64,000 bases of DNA from Cenococcum geophilum 1.58. Lineage: Eukaryota > Ascomycota > Dothideomycetes > Gloniales > Gloniaceae. Positions 35,170 to 46,668 of this stretch are shown here, in pieces. Below the pieces are notes generated by a model. That model had not been told where the DNA came from, searched no databases, and saw nothing but the letters and a program-made list of their open reading frames with translations. The position numbers were made by a program, and so were the translations under genes. The DNA is taken from contig KV748252.1 of assembly GCA_001692895.1 (NCBI GenBank), positions 62,001-126,000 on the forward strand, read 5' to 3'. The number at the start of each line of letters is the position of its first letter. Position 1 is the first letter of the stretch.

Positions 35170-35970
35170 TACAGTACAACCTGGTTATAACGATTTCGGC
35201 ATATAACGATTACCCCTTTATTACAATTGTACCACTGCTTTTTTACCTTTTTTAGGTGTAAATAACAATAACCTAGATTCCGACAATGTTGTTTGTTTCC
35301 CCTTACCTAAATTGGTATAGCTAATGTTTTGGTATTAAGTTTCTAGCATTCCTAGCCGGCTTACACTACAACTTTAATTATTAAAATTTACTATTACAAC
35401 GTTCAAATATTATTATTGTAACACGCGCAATTAATCCGCCGCATTTTGTTTTTTACCAACTACTATACTTTAATACAAAAATCCCAATTGGTCGCGTTGT
35501 TACGGCGTGTTAGATGCTGAACGCAAGGCAATCCGCAATTACCACCACGGTACCACCACAATTCTTCCCTATTACAAAAACAAATAAAAATGTGGGTTTT
35601 TGCTAAGTTTAGGAGGCAGATATTACAATTAACAGTTTCTAAGTCTCTCTTACAGAGATTTAACTACCTGGATAGCGTTAGGCTAGGGCGTGGGCACAGT
35701 GGACGTGAGAGAGACCGTGCTGCTAACTACCCTCTATCTAAGAGGCCGCGAATCCTCAATACCACTCAGCGGCCTATTACCAGCTTCTTTGGGAAGGGGT
35801 AGTCCATAGATCAAGGCCTCAGACATCATGCTGGTGGTGTATTAATCGAAAATGCGCTCAAATAAGTTAATGTAACGTTATTGTATTGTAATCGGGATAA
35901 AACGATTATCTGGCTATAACGATTAACATATCTAAAAACGCCACCATTGTTATAACCAGGTTTTACTGTA
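35170..35970. mobile_element. Pogo-like DNA transposon, internally deleted
   Basis: Terminal repeats CAGTA(A/C)AACCTGGTTATAAC face each other and are flanked by TA (35170-35171 and 35969-35970), as in pogo/Tc1-mariner elements. About 800 bp long, far shorter than an autonomous pogo, with no DDE domain visible. A mutated second copy lies at 21045-21104 and 27243-27593. This copy is little mutated although it borders the repeat-rich zone. Confidence 0.82.
35590..35802 (+). pseudogene. C-terminal remnant of a pogo-type transposase with a PIP box
   Basis: A 70-codon frame inside the pogo-like element that ends TQRPITSFFGKG. Residues QRPITSFF fit the PCNA-interaction consensus QxxIxxFF. PCNA binding through such a C-terminal motif is known for Drosophila pogo transposase. 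The N-terminal DNA-binding and DDE domains are missing, so this is at best a fragment. The frame's own ATG may not be a true start. The same C-terminus is recognisable in the mutated copy near 27400. Confidence 0.6.
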
Positions 35971-36110
35971 GATAAGACTGGACACGGCGTGCGCCGAGGC
36001 TCCGGGATGGGAGAGAATCCGGCCGGTGCGCGGGGGGTTTCGCTTCACTTTTATAGTTGAGGTTAAGCATGGGTCTTGGCGGCGCTCTGTCAACAAGCGA
36101 GGGCGCTTTG
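35971..36110. other. GC-rich spacer before the large copia element
   Basis: Unmutated, GC-rich stretch between the pogo-like element and the copia target duplication CTTTG at 36106-36110. It is the last normal-composition DNA before the right-hand repeat zone. No gene recognised. Confidence 0.5.
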
Positions 36111-36388
36111 TGTCGAACGTTGAGGTCACTGTCAAGTACCACCTTATGACTCACACCCTGTTTCTTGCCATCGTATGTCTTACTATCTATTTTCTATTAC
36201 CTATTCATTACCTATCACCGACTGAGTGGCAATGTCGACCTGGTGGCGATTAAGTAATAGTTCCAAATCGTCGTCAGTGTCGTCGTTAGTGTCGTCGTCA
36301 GTCTTTTGCCCCAACGNCATGTATATAGAGAGCTTCTAGAGCCAGCTTCAATCGACAGAGTTCTTATGAGTAACTTGTCCGTCCGACA
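36111..36388 (+). repeat. Copia C 5' LTR
   Basis: TGTCGAACGTTGAGGTCAC through GTCCGACA, 278 bp. It is followed by a primer-binding-site-like stretch (GTTATAAGCCCGGGCC). One ambiguous base at 36317. Confidence 0.9.
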
Positions 36389-36439
36389 GTTATAAGCCCG
36401 GGCCATCTACTATATTATCTTTAATTTAAAACCCTAATT

Positions 36440-37104
36440 ACCCTATCGTTAACTAAACAGTAGAGGCCTTAAAATGTCCTCTTAACAATCCAAAACCCTT
36501 ATTACGACGCATACTATAATTCTAGCAGGCCTAAACAATTGGGACTAATAGATTGGTATAGTTAAGTATAGAGCTAACGGTAAGAGTATATAGGAGTACA
36601 TTAATCCAGATATTAAGAAAAATAATCTACCTAGATATAGAGCGCCGTTAGAGCCATTACCATTAGTTATTAATCCTTAGAAGACTACGTTCTCAGCCCT
36701 TAATAAAGGCAAGAAGGAAGAGCTTTAAGCTTTACAAAAATAGTATAACCGTGCTTATAAGCGGTATAAGAAAGAGAAAGCAGCCCTTAAGTCTCTACGC
36801 ACCTATATTATTAGCACTATTTCCTATAACTATATCAACTACACCTTTAAAGGAAATACCGTCTATAATATCCTTATGTTACTTAAGCAGGCAGTTACTC
36901 CAACTAATAACGCTTAGAAGGTTAATCTAGCTACCCAATATTTAAAAATAAAGAAAGCCCTAAAGAGTTAGAATATTAAGAAGTGGCTTTATAAGTAGGA
37001 GAAGGTATATAACAACTATAAGAAGGTTAAACTACCTAAGGTAGATGGCGATCAACTAGTTAAGGACTTCGTGTATACCATTAAATCTGTCTTATTAGGA
37101 TAGT
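36440..37104 (+). pseudogene. Copia C gag, 5' part
   Basis: Reads as a fungal copia gag: GLNNWD near 36534, then LEPLPLVINP, a Lys-rich helix (RAYKRYKKEKAALKSLRTYI), the NIKKWLYK..KVYNNYKK segment near 36970, and VKDFVYTIKSVLLG up to the gypsy insertion. Stops are TAG and TAA. It continues after the gypsy element at 43089. Confidence 0.75.
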
Positions 37105-37331
37105 TGTTACGGCACTGGCAGAACTTGGCAGAACTACGCACTGGCAAGTTGCCACAGATTGCCGCATATTGCGGTCACGTGACGCGAAGATCGTATATAG
37201 CTTCAAGCGGCGCTCCCCTTCTTCTCCTTTCCTTTCTTTAGCTTTAGATTCTCGTTTATAGACAATCCAATTATACAGGCTTACACGTCCCTCATACCGT
37301 GCTCATGCCTCGATTAACTGAGTCGCTAACA
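37105..37331 (+). repeat. Gypsy 5' LTR
   Basis: 227 bp. It is followed by TTATCTAAAGCTCAC, a likely primer-binding region also present next to the LTR at 28162. Confidence 0.93.
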
Positions 37332-37539
37332 TTATCTAAAGCTCACTCTACTCTTTCTTCCTAAGAAGGAACTTAAATATATCTACAAAAACATAGAACA
37401 GGACCCTAAGGACATTACCAGGACCACAAGGACAGGACCTAAAAGAAAAGAACAGAACCCTAAGGAAAGGACCTACAAGACACGCACAGACTAGAACCCC
37501 TGAAGAAATTACCCGGAATTACCCAATACCCCTACCACC

Positions 37540-38760
37540 ATGCCACGAACCACAGCTGCAGGTAAAGCAGCTGCAGGACCCTTAAATACTTTAGATAAAG
37601 AAATAATTAACGTTTCAACCCCCTAGGCGGAGCTTGCGGCTGCTAATGCCGAAATTAAACAATTGCAAGAGCTGCTCAAAGCTAGAGATACCCCTATATC
37701 TAATAATGAGTCATCATTAGACAACCAAAGACTTACTATAGTCCTTCAGGCCCTATCCTAGCGCCTTAGTAAATCCACTAAGGCCCATATAGCACCGAAG
37801 CGGTCAGCAAAGGTCGCGGACCCCCCACTACTTATAGACGGAACCAACCCTATATTTAACAATTGGAAGCTCTAATTACGGGATAAGCTTGAAGTTAATA
37901 CAGACCACTTCCCTAACGCCTAAGCCAGAATGGCCTACGTCTTCGGCCGTACTGGCAGAGACGCCCAGACGCATTTACGCCCGCGATACACTAAAGACTT
38001 AGCAGACCCCTTTATCTCTAAAAAAGAAATGATTAAACACTTATCTTCTATTTATGAGGACCCTTTTAAAGTATAAAACGCCTGCCTTAACTATAAAAGC
38101 CTAAACATGAAAACAACGGAGACCTTTTTGGCCTTCTAAACCCGCTTTCTACACCTAGCCGGACAGGCCTAGATCCCCCAGGAAGACCTACTGCTAGACC
38201 TCTTTAACAAGCTTACCCTAGACCTACAGCGGGCCGTATTACCAGCTTATACTACGGCACAGACATTAAAGGAACTTACGGACTATTGCTTAGCTATTAA
38301 TTAAGGCCTCCATTAAATTAAGGCACGCGCCAACCGGCTAAAAACTAGAAACCTTGCAAACCAGGCCGCAAGTACTGCGAGTACGGCCTATAGTGCCCCG
38401 GCACGATCGGCAACTCCTACAGCTAACCCGGCAGCTAGCCGCGCAGCTACCCCTACTGCGGGCCCAGTGTACACCCAGCCTATATACAGCGACCCCCGTA
38501 TACAGGCCCTCAGCAATCAAGGAGCTTGCTTCTCGTGCGGTTAAACAGGCCACCCTATAAGGAACTGCCTAATAAAGGCAAGGATAAACGAGGTCCTATT
38601 AATTCAGGAGGACAGTACGGAGCCGGAAAAAGAGGAACCCTAGAGGAAGACTCCTCTCTAGGGTTAAAAGGGATCGATATATCACATATCGATCTGGGTT
38701 GGCTAGTTAGTAGAAAAAGCTGCACTATCCCTTATACTTTATTTCGCAATAGATATTAAG
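37540..38760 (+). pseudogene. Gypsy gag with CCHC zinc knuckle
   Basis: ATG at 37540 opens a frame reading MPRTTAAGKAAAGPL, then the conserved ELAAANAEIKQLQELLK segment. Capsid-like segments follow (AYVFGRTGRDAQTHLRPRY, LSSIYEDPF, FLHLAG). An Ala/Thr/Pro-rich linker leads to a CFSCG.TGHPIRNC zinc knuckle at 38527-38574 in the same frame. About ten TAG or TAA codons sit at Trp or Gln positions. The Cys and His residues of the knuckle are intact. Confidence 0.85.
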
Positions 38761-41700
38761 TTTTAACCTCTGCTTTAGCTAACTCAGGAATAAATGCCTT
38801 TACCTTAATTAACACAAAGTGCGCTGCAAAACTGGCTGACTTTTTAAATGCACCCCTTAAAGAACTGCCTAAACTAATCCCTATTCGCGGTTATAACGGA
38901 CGGATAGGGCCACCTATTACAACTATCTTGCGGATCCACCTCCGCGTTAACGGACGAAGGCAGTATAACGTCCCCTTTCTCATTATAGACTTAGGAAGCC
39001 ATAATATAATCTTAAAAAGAAAATAGCTAGCCTATTTAGGCTTACAGCTCGAAGTACGGAGTAGACAGCTTATTTAGCCCGAAACTCTACCCCTAACCCC
39101 TTCCTTTATAAAAGAAATCAGCATTATAATAGAAAACCTCATACGGCCCCAGATCAATACCATTTACTAGGCCGATGCTATACGCAGAGATTAGGCCTTT
39201 AAGAAGGATGTACAGCTTAACCCGCAACGGATCCATATACTACACCGCCCCCAGACTACCTATATTATGCTACCCGTACTAAAGACCTAGGAAGTCGGTA
39301 ATAACCTAGCTAAGTTCCCTACAGAGAACCCTATAAAGCTATAAAGGAAAGCTAGGGATATCGGACGCCACACTAAACTAATAAATAGGAAGGACAACTT
39401 ACGGAAAATAGAACGTGAGCTGAGGAAGACCATAAACCCTATACCGCAAACCACGGCCTAACGGACGTTAAAGAAACCCACGGACCTCCCACCAGTTAAT
39501 GTCTGCTATATTGGCGCTATAGGATTCTACCGGAACCTAGTTTAGCCTAATACCGTTACCTTTACGACTAGCCTATACAAAATTAACCAAATAATTAAGG
39601 AAAAGGAAAGTAAGCTTAGCGGATAGGAAAGCGGGCTTATAGATAAAGAACTAGTGGAGTAAAAACTGCCTAATCAACACCGGAAATTTAAGGACGTATT
39701 CTCTAAGGCAGCATCTAACATACTTCCACCCCACCAACTGTATAACCACAAGATTAAGATCAAGCAAGACAAGGGAAGCACCCTTAGCTTTAGCCCTCTC
39801 TACCCATAATCTATTGCCGAATTATAGGCTATAAAGTAGTACCTTATCGATAACCTAAATAAGGGCTTCATCGAGCCTAGCTAAGCCCCTTTTAACTTAC
39901 CTATTCTCTTTATTAAAAAGCTAAATAGAGGACTGCGCTTCTGCATTAACTACTATAAGCTAAATAATATAACCCGCAAGGACCGCTACCCGCTGCCCTT
40001 ACTTAATAAAACTCTTACCTAAATAAGTAGAGCTAAGGTTTTTATAAAGCTCGATATCCGCTAGGCCTTTTACCGAATTAGGATAAACCCTAGGTCTAAG
40101 GATCTTACTATATTCCGGACCCGTTACGGGACGTATAAATATAAGGTACTTCTTTTTAGACTAACTAACGGACCAGCTACGTACCAGTGGTATATAAACG
40201 ATGTACTCTTTAACTACCTTAACGACTTCTATACGGCCTATTTAGATAATATTATAATTTATTTGGAGAATAAACTAGAATACGAGGAGCACATCCATAA
40301 AGTCCTATAATGGCTCCGCGAAGCTAGCCTCCAGGCCGATATTAAGAAGTTGGAATTTAGTGTTAAGCGTATAAAGTACCTAGGTTTTATATTAGCATAA
40401 ACGGAATTAAGGCCGACCTAGAGAAAACGACCGCAATTAACTAGTGGACGCCCCCTTAGACCGTAAAGGGGGTGCAATTGTTTTTAGGTTTCTGTAACTT
40501 CTACTAACGCTTTATTAAGAACTATAGTAGGATTACCCGGCCTCTTAACCGCCTTACTAGGAAAGACTAGCCCTTTTACTTTAACGCCATGTATATATAG
40601 GCCTTTAATAAGCTTAAAAAACGGCTAGTATCGGCCCCCTTACTTGCCTACTTTAACCCGAAATGGCCCTTAATGCTAGAAACTAATGCCTTAAACGGCG
40701 TAATAGCTGGTGTTTTTTCCCAGAAGCAACCGGACGGAGAATAGCACCCTATTATATACTATTTAAAGACTATAATAGATGCTGAACTAAACTACCACAT
40801 CCATAATAAAGAAATGCTGGCTATTATCTCTAGCTTTTAGCACTGGCGTGCATAGCTAGAGGGGACCCCTAAACCTATTAAAGTAGTGTTAGATTATAAG
40901 GCCCTAGAATACTTTATAACAACTAAGGCCCTTACGGCCCAGTAGGCACGCTAGGCGGACGTTCTATCTTAGTTTAACTTCTTAATTATATATAGACTAG
41001 GCGCTATAAACCGTGCGGATGCTCTTACTAGGCGCGAACAAGACCTAGGTAACTATATAGCTGTAAAGATCTTATTATGGACCCAGACGCTACTACAACC
41101 AGAGCACCTTAACCCCTAGATATAGGTAGAACTAAGTATAGACCCCTTGGGTGCCGAGATGTATCCTATTAACCCTTTAGGACTTGACTTAATCGACGAA
41201 TTGCTATAAATAAACTATACGGCCCCTTCTCTACAGGAGTACCGTAAAAAGGCAAAGAACGTTACCAGCCCATGGTCCCTTAAAAATGGATTACTTAAGC
41301 ATTAAAAACGGCTGGTAGTGGCAGAGGAATAGAACTTACGGACTCGGCTTATTGCTGAAGCACATACCTAGGTCTCTACGGCCCACCCCGGAAAGAATAA
41401 GACCCGCAGGATTATTAGCGACCGCTACTACTGGCCCGGAATAGTTATGGATATTAACCGCTATATACGGAACTGCAACGACTGCCGTAGGTCTATAATC
41501 CCACGAGATAAGACCCTAGGACTATTAAAACCCCTCCTAATACCTAACCGCCCCTAGTAATATGTCTCTATAGACTTTTATAAGCTACCTCTAGACCGTG
41601 ACGGATATGATATGGTTATAATCCTAGTTAACCGCTTTGGTAAGCGCCTGTTCTTAATTCCCTATCACAAGAATATCGATGCTAAAGAGGCAGCCCAACT

Positions 41701-42830
41701 GTATATCTACTACGTCTACCGAATTTACGGACTACTAGACACTATTATATCTAACCGCAGGCCGCAGTTTATATTAGCCTTTTAGAATAAGTTTACCCGG
41801 ATCCTAGGTATTAAGCTAAAGCTTTTTACGGCATATCACCCCCAGACAAACGGTTAAACGGAGATTGTAAATTAATACTTGGACCAGAGACTCTAGCCTT
41901 TTGTTAACTACTTCTAGGATAACTGGGCCGAACTATTACCCTTAATAGACTACGCCTAAGCGACCCTACCCTATGACTCTACCGGATTTGCCCCTATTTA
42001 ACTAGAAATAGGTTACCTACCCCGCATAAGCTTTAACTGAGAAAGACCAGAAGGGCCCCAGACCGTACGCGAAAAACTATCTTATAAGGAAGCCCAGCAG
42101 TACGCTAAGCGCTTAGAAGAAGCCTAGAAAGTAGCCTGTATAAACCTAAAAAAGGCCTAGAAATTAATAGAATAGTAGGCAAATAAGTATAGGCGCGAGC
42201 CTGACTTTACTGTAAGCGATATAGTCTAGGTTATAATAAAGAACTAGAAGATAGAACGGCCTAGCCGTAAGCTGGACTATAAGATAGTAGGACCGTATAA
42301 GATTCTTAATAAAGTAGGCAACTTATATAAGGTTAAGCTCCCAGACTTAATTAAAGTCCACCCTATCTTCTTACCGGACAAGCTATAGAAAGCTGCAAAT
42401 AACCTACTGCCCGGATAAAAGAATAAACCTCCCCTGCCAATTTAAGTTAACGACAATAATGAATGGGAAATTAAAGAAATACTGGCCTGTAAACTTGTAA
42501 AGGGAACGTTAAAGTATTATATTAGTTGGAAAGGATATGACCTGGACCCCACTTAGTACCCTATATAAAACTTTATAGGTAGCCCCTATAAGCTTTAGGA
42601 GTTCCACAGCTGTTACCCTAATAAACCCGGACCGCCAAAGTACCTAGATAAGTGGATAGAATGCTGGCATAATAAAGACGATAAGCTACCAGAAGAATAT
42701 AAGGACAAGAACGCCCCAGAAATTTCTTAGTTATATAAGGTGTTAAGATATCCAAGAACTTTAACCAGCGGTTAAAGTTATCTAATTGGTTAGATTCTCT
42801 TACCAAGACTTTTAGCGGCAAAGCCTAAGG
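38761..42830 (+). pseudogene. Gypsy pol: protease, RT, RNase H, integrase, chromodomain
   Basis: RT reads from about 39750 (KIKIKQDKG) through KLDIR.AFYRIRI to YLDNIIIYLENK at 40239, where the second catalytic Asp is Asn. RNase H follows near 40670-41030. The integrase HHCC zinc finger (AHPGKNKTRR..NCNDC) lies at 41370-41500. In the core, SIDFYKLP is intact, but the usual SDRGPQF reads SNRRPQF. The chromodomain lies at 42470-42615 (YYISWKGYDLDPT). Nearly all stops are TAG or TAA, with one TGA near 42039. The element cannot be active by itself. Confidence 0.9.
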
Positions 42831-42856
42831 GCAGGCTTTTTTAAAGGGGGGGGTAA

Positions 42857-43083
42857 TGTTACGGCACTGGCAGAACTTGGCAGAACTACGCACCAGCAAG
42901 TTGCCACAGATTGCCGCATATTGCGGTTACGTGACGCGAAGATCGTATATAGCTTCAAACGGCGCTCCCCTTCTTCTCCTTTCCTTTCTTTAGCTTTAGA
43001 TTCTCGTTTATAGACAATCCAATTGTACAGGCTTGCACGTCCCTCATACCGTGCTCATGCCTCGATTGACTAAGTCGCTAACA
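42857..43083 (+). repeat. Gypsy 3' LTR
   Basis: 227 bp, same ends as the 5' LTR, followed by the ATAGT duplication. Confidence 0.93.
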
Positions 43084-43088
43084 ATAGT

Positions 43089-43620
43089 CAGAATACTAAA
43101 AAAACAAATTACAAAACCTTAAAAGGAAGAAGGAAAAACTACCTACCCTTTAAGTTATTATTAAGGTCTATTAAAATTATCGTTAATTAGACTTAGCTTA
43201 GAAGGTAAGGAGCTAGTAGGGCTTCTATATAGTAAGCTTTAAAGGAGAGCTAATTAATAAGCCTAAATCGGAAATTAAACTGGAAGCTAAATCTTTAAGA
43301 AGGCCAGATAAGGAATGGATAAAGCCGTGCTTATGCGGATTGCTACACCTATAGAGGAAATGCTTCTACCTTATTAAGTTAATTTAACTATTGGGTTGGA
43401 AACCAAATGACTTAAAAATGCAGTTAATAGAGCAGAAGTTTGCTAAGGCTTTACCTAAATTTAAGGCCTTAATCAACTAATTAAGGAGTTAAGCCTTATC
43501 TAATAAGAAGCTAGAGAATATAGAGAATGTAAAGCAAAAGAGCTTACCTAGTAAACTATACGGAACATCGGGAAAATATTCGCAGGATAAGATTCAAGTA
43601 GACTTTGATTTTCGCGTTTC
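43089..43620 (+). pseudogene. Copia C gag, 3' part
   Basis: Continues gag after the gypsy insertion. It includes a KPCLCG..H..RKCFYL zinc-knuckle-like segment near 43322-43375, then FAKALPKFKAL- and KLYGTSGKYSQDKIQVDF-like stretches. The frame then runs into the 20-bp minisatellite. Confidence 0.65.
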
Positions 43621-43626
43621 GCGTAA

Positions 43627-43868
43627 TTAACATGCAATTTAACTAACTCGACACGTAATTGACCAACTTGATACGCATTTAACTAACTTAACACGCAATT
43701 TAACTAACTTAACACGCAATTGACCAACTTAACATATAATTTAACCAACTTAATACGCAATTAACCAACTTAACACGCAATTCGACTAACTTAATACGCA
43801 ATTAACTAACTTAACACGCAATTTAACCAACTTAATACGCAATTAACACGCAATTAACTAACTTAATA
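43627..43868. repeat. Minisatellite, 20-21-bp unit, about 12 copies
   Basis: Units of the type TTAACTAACTTAACACGCAA with mostly transition variants. It lies between copia C gag and the satellite-bearing unit. Whether it belongs to copia C or to the insert is not clear. Confidence 0.88.
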
Positions 43869-44030
43869 TATTTAAAAGTTAAATAATACGCAGTTAACCT
43901 ACTTAGCAACTTTAAAAGGTAACTGTATATTTCTTAANATNNAATTAAGGTAAAGTTNTATNCTATATATTTAACTATTATATATTATCTAATATAATCT
44001 TATANAATCTTATATAGTCTTATTACTTAG
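43869..44030. other. AT-rich join with ambiguous bases
   Basis: Contains N at 43938, 43941, 43942, 43958, 43962 and 44005, so sequence and length here may be unreliable. It probably holds one boundary of the satellite-bearing insert. Confidence 0.5.
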
Positions 44031-45395
44031 AGGCTCTGCACAAGGCTCTGCACGAGGCTCTACACGAAGCTCTACACGAAGCTCTGCGTACAGAGGCTCT
44101 GCACGAAGCTCTGCGCATAGAGGCTCTGCACGAAGCTCTGCGCATAGAGGCTCTGCACGAAGCTCTGCACGAAGCTCTGCACGAAGCTCTGCATCGGGTC
44201 CCCGCTATATTCCCGATAGCGTCTACACGTGTCTCTGCCTATGTAGCCGCCTTATTTTTTACCCTTCCTTCCTTCCTTCGTTACATCCTCCCTACCTAGG
44301 GAGGCACTAGAACGGCAGCCAGCAGAGGACCGTTGCTAGAACTAGATGACTATCGCTAGAATCAGACGACCGTCGCCAGAACCAGACGACCGTTACCAGA
44401 ACCAGACGAACCAGACGACCGTCGCCAGAGCTAGACGACCGTCGCCAGAACCAGACGACCGTCGTTAGAGCCAGACGACTATCGCCAGAGCCAGACAACT
44501 GTCGCTAAGAACTAGACGACCGTCGCTAGAACCAGACGACCGTCGCTAGAACAGACGACCGTCGCCAGAACCAGACGACCGTCGCCAGAACCAGACGACC
44601 GTCGCCAGAACTAGATGGCCGTCGCCAGAACCAGACGACCGTCGCTAGAATCAGACGACTATCGCCAGAGCCAGACAACTGTCGCTAGAACTAGACGACC
44701 GTCGCCAGAACTAGACAACCGTTACCAGAACCAGACGACCGTTACCAGAACCAGACGACCGTTACCAGAACCAGACGACCGTCTCCAGAGTCAGACGACT
44801 GTTGCTAAAACTAGACAACTGTCGCCAGAGCCAGACGACCGTCGCTAGAACCAGACGACCGTCGCCAGAACCAGACGACCGTCTCTAGAGTTAGACGACT
44901 ATCGCCAGAACTAGACGACTGTTGTCAGAGCCAGACGACAACGACTAGCCAGCGAACACTATAAACGATTCGATCGATTGATTGAATTAAGGTAGTATAG
45001 ACAGGTAGGCACAAACAGGGAGATACTAACGGGTAGGTAGATGCAGATAAGTAGGTAGATACAGATAGGTAAGTAGATATAGATAGGCAAGCAAATGTAG
45101 ATAGGTAGGTAGATACAAACAGGTAAGCAGATACAGATAGGTAAGCAGATGCAGATANGTAAGTAGATATAGATAGGTAAGCAGATGCAGATAGGCAAGT
45201 AGATATAGATAGGTAGGCGATATAGACGGGTAGGCAATGCAGATAGGTAGGTAAATATAGATAGGTAAGCAGATATAAATAGGTAAGTAGATATAGATAG
45301 GCAAGTAGATGCAGATAGGTAGGCGATGTAGACAGGTAGGCAATATAGATAGGTAGGCAATATAGGCAGGTAGGTAAGTTAATAGGTAGATAGGT
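44031..45395. repeat. Three-minisatellite unit, left copy
   Basis: Three arrays in a row. R1 (44031-44193) has a 12-bp unit GCTCTGCACGAA, about 13 copies. R2 (about 44327-44937) has a 21-bp unit of CGACCGTCGCCAGAACCAG type, about 29 copies. R3 (45003-45395) has a 20-bp unit of AGATAGGTAAGCAGATAC type, about 19 copies. R1 and R2 are joined by about 130 bases of unique sequence that includes TATTCCCGATAG and CCTCCCTACCTAGGGAGG. The whole is repeated in inverted orientation at 55735-57075 with different copy numbers. One N at 45158. Open frames across the arrays are a by-product of unit lengths divisible by three. Confidence 0.9.
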
Positions 45396-45700
45396 AGAAG
45401 AGAACCATCGCTATATTATATTAAATTATCTAAAATAATAATATTTATTTTGCTAGCCTTATAAATAGCTTTAAAGTAGCTTTTATTTATTTAAAATATG
45501 CTATTAGTATAAAAGAGGTAAATATAATTATGGTTGCCAAATGCGCAGATTGCTGGCAGGTTGCGCGCAGGCTGCGCGCAGGCTGCGTGTCAAAAAAACA
45601 CAATGACCTCAACTGCGCGCCAATTGCGTCAACCACCAGCCATTGAGGCCATTGAAAGGGTACCATATTTTCCCGATGAAGCTTCGTAGTTAATTAAGCT
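45396..45700. other. Spacer with CGCGCAGGCTG repeats at the insert edge
   Basis: AT-rich up to about 45530, then GC-richer with short repeats (GGTTGCGCGCAGGCTGCG) to about 45660. It contains the right boundary of the satellite-bearing insert. Copia C coding resumes at about 45690. Confidence 0.45.
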
Positions 45701-46495
45701 AGAGCTTATATCGCATCTAATTACGCTCTCCGTAATAGTATAATTCTTAACCCTATAACGACCCTATATATTATTAATAACTAAGTAAATTTTATAGGTA
45801 ATATCCAACTGGCTAGTAATTAGTTATATATAGGATCCGGTATAAAAACTATTAAAGGCTTTAGAACAGCTAAAGTCACAGTTATTACCCCATTAGGAAA
45901 GCAAAAGATTTATCTTATTAACGCTATATATATACTAGGATTTTATATAAATCTAGTTTATAATTATAGACTTAATAAGAAGGGTATCTTTTGGTATAAT
46001 AAGGGCAACTACCTCTACCGTCGCGGTAGTAAGAAATTCGCATATTACGGATATTACTACGGTTAGATAACCCTTAAATATAACAAATTAAAGCTAAGGA
46101 CAGAGGACGCGTCCTTTATAGCTAAATTAACGGAATCTTTACCAAATTAAAAGGTAAACGGACGACTTTAGCACAGTTGACTTGGATATATAGGAAGTGC
46201 TACTATCAAATAATTGCCTAGGAAAGTGACTAGGGCGATTCTATAAGGCCCTATAACAATTAAATATAAGACCTATGTAGTTAGTAAAGCTTACAAGATT
46301 ATATTAAGAAGGAAACCTACGGATAAGGCGATAAGGCCCTTCTACCGTATACACGTAGATTTAATTTAGGAAATTAAAGCCTATAACGGACATAAATACG
46401 CAATACATTTTCTTAACAATCTAACACAAATAAATAAGGTTAAGACATTCGCGCAGAAGTTATTAACCACCTAAGTAATTATTAAGTATTGTAAT
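45701..46495 (+). pseudogene. Copia C protease to integrase start
   Basis: The protease region reads SIILNPITTLYIINN near 45735-45780, where ILDSGAT would be expected; the catalytic Asp is Asn. GAG-pre-integrase follows (L.HS.LGYIGSATIK.LPR near 46160-46215), then the integrase start (RPFYRIHVDLI near 46335-46365, first Asp kept) and YNGHKYAIHFLNNLT. It is interrupted at 46495 by copia D and continues at 52732. Confidence 0.85.
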
Positions 46496-46668
46496 TGTTG
46501 GTATTACCAGGGATACCTATTGCAATAGGCCGGAATCGTAGTCAAACAGTCTTTACTAGTTGATACGATGATAGTTGATTGATTAATCGAAGCTATGCAA
46601 GGGAAAGGGGCCTAAGGCCCCTTCGCTTCGCTTATTATGGCCTAGTACCACACGTAAATATTCCGACA
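46496..46668 (-). repeat. Copia D left LTR
   Basis: TGTTGGTATTACCAGGG through TTCCGACA, 173 bp. Confidence 0.92.

Larger units (their letters stand above)
37105..43083 (+). mobile_element. Complete Ty3/gypsy chromovirus inserted in copia C gag
   Basis: 5979 bp with two 227-bp LTRs (TGTTACGGCA..GCTAACA) and an exact ATAGT duplication (37100-37104 and 43084-43088). It has gag, protease, RT, RNase H, integrase and chromodomain in order, then a polypurine tract at about 42845-42853. The eight or so LTR differences are all transitions, consistent with RIP. Remnants of the same family occur at 9272, 13250/19992, 20742 and 27594-28553. Confidence 0.95.

Noticed and set aside
44307..45360. Open frames of 60-130 codons across the left satellite arrays
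   Set aside because: Unit lengths (21 bp; 20-bp units in a biased sequence) keep frames open on both strands. The peptides are pure repeats without starts, introns or conserved features.
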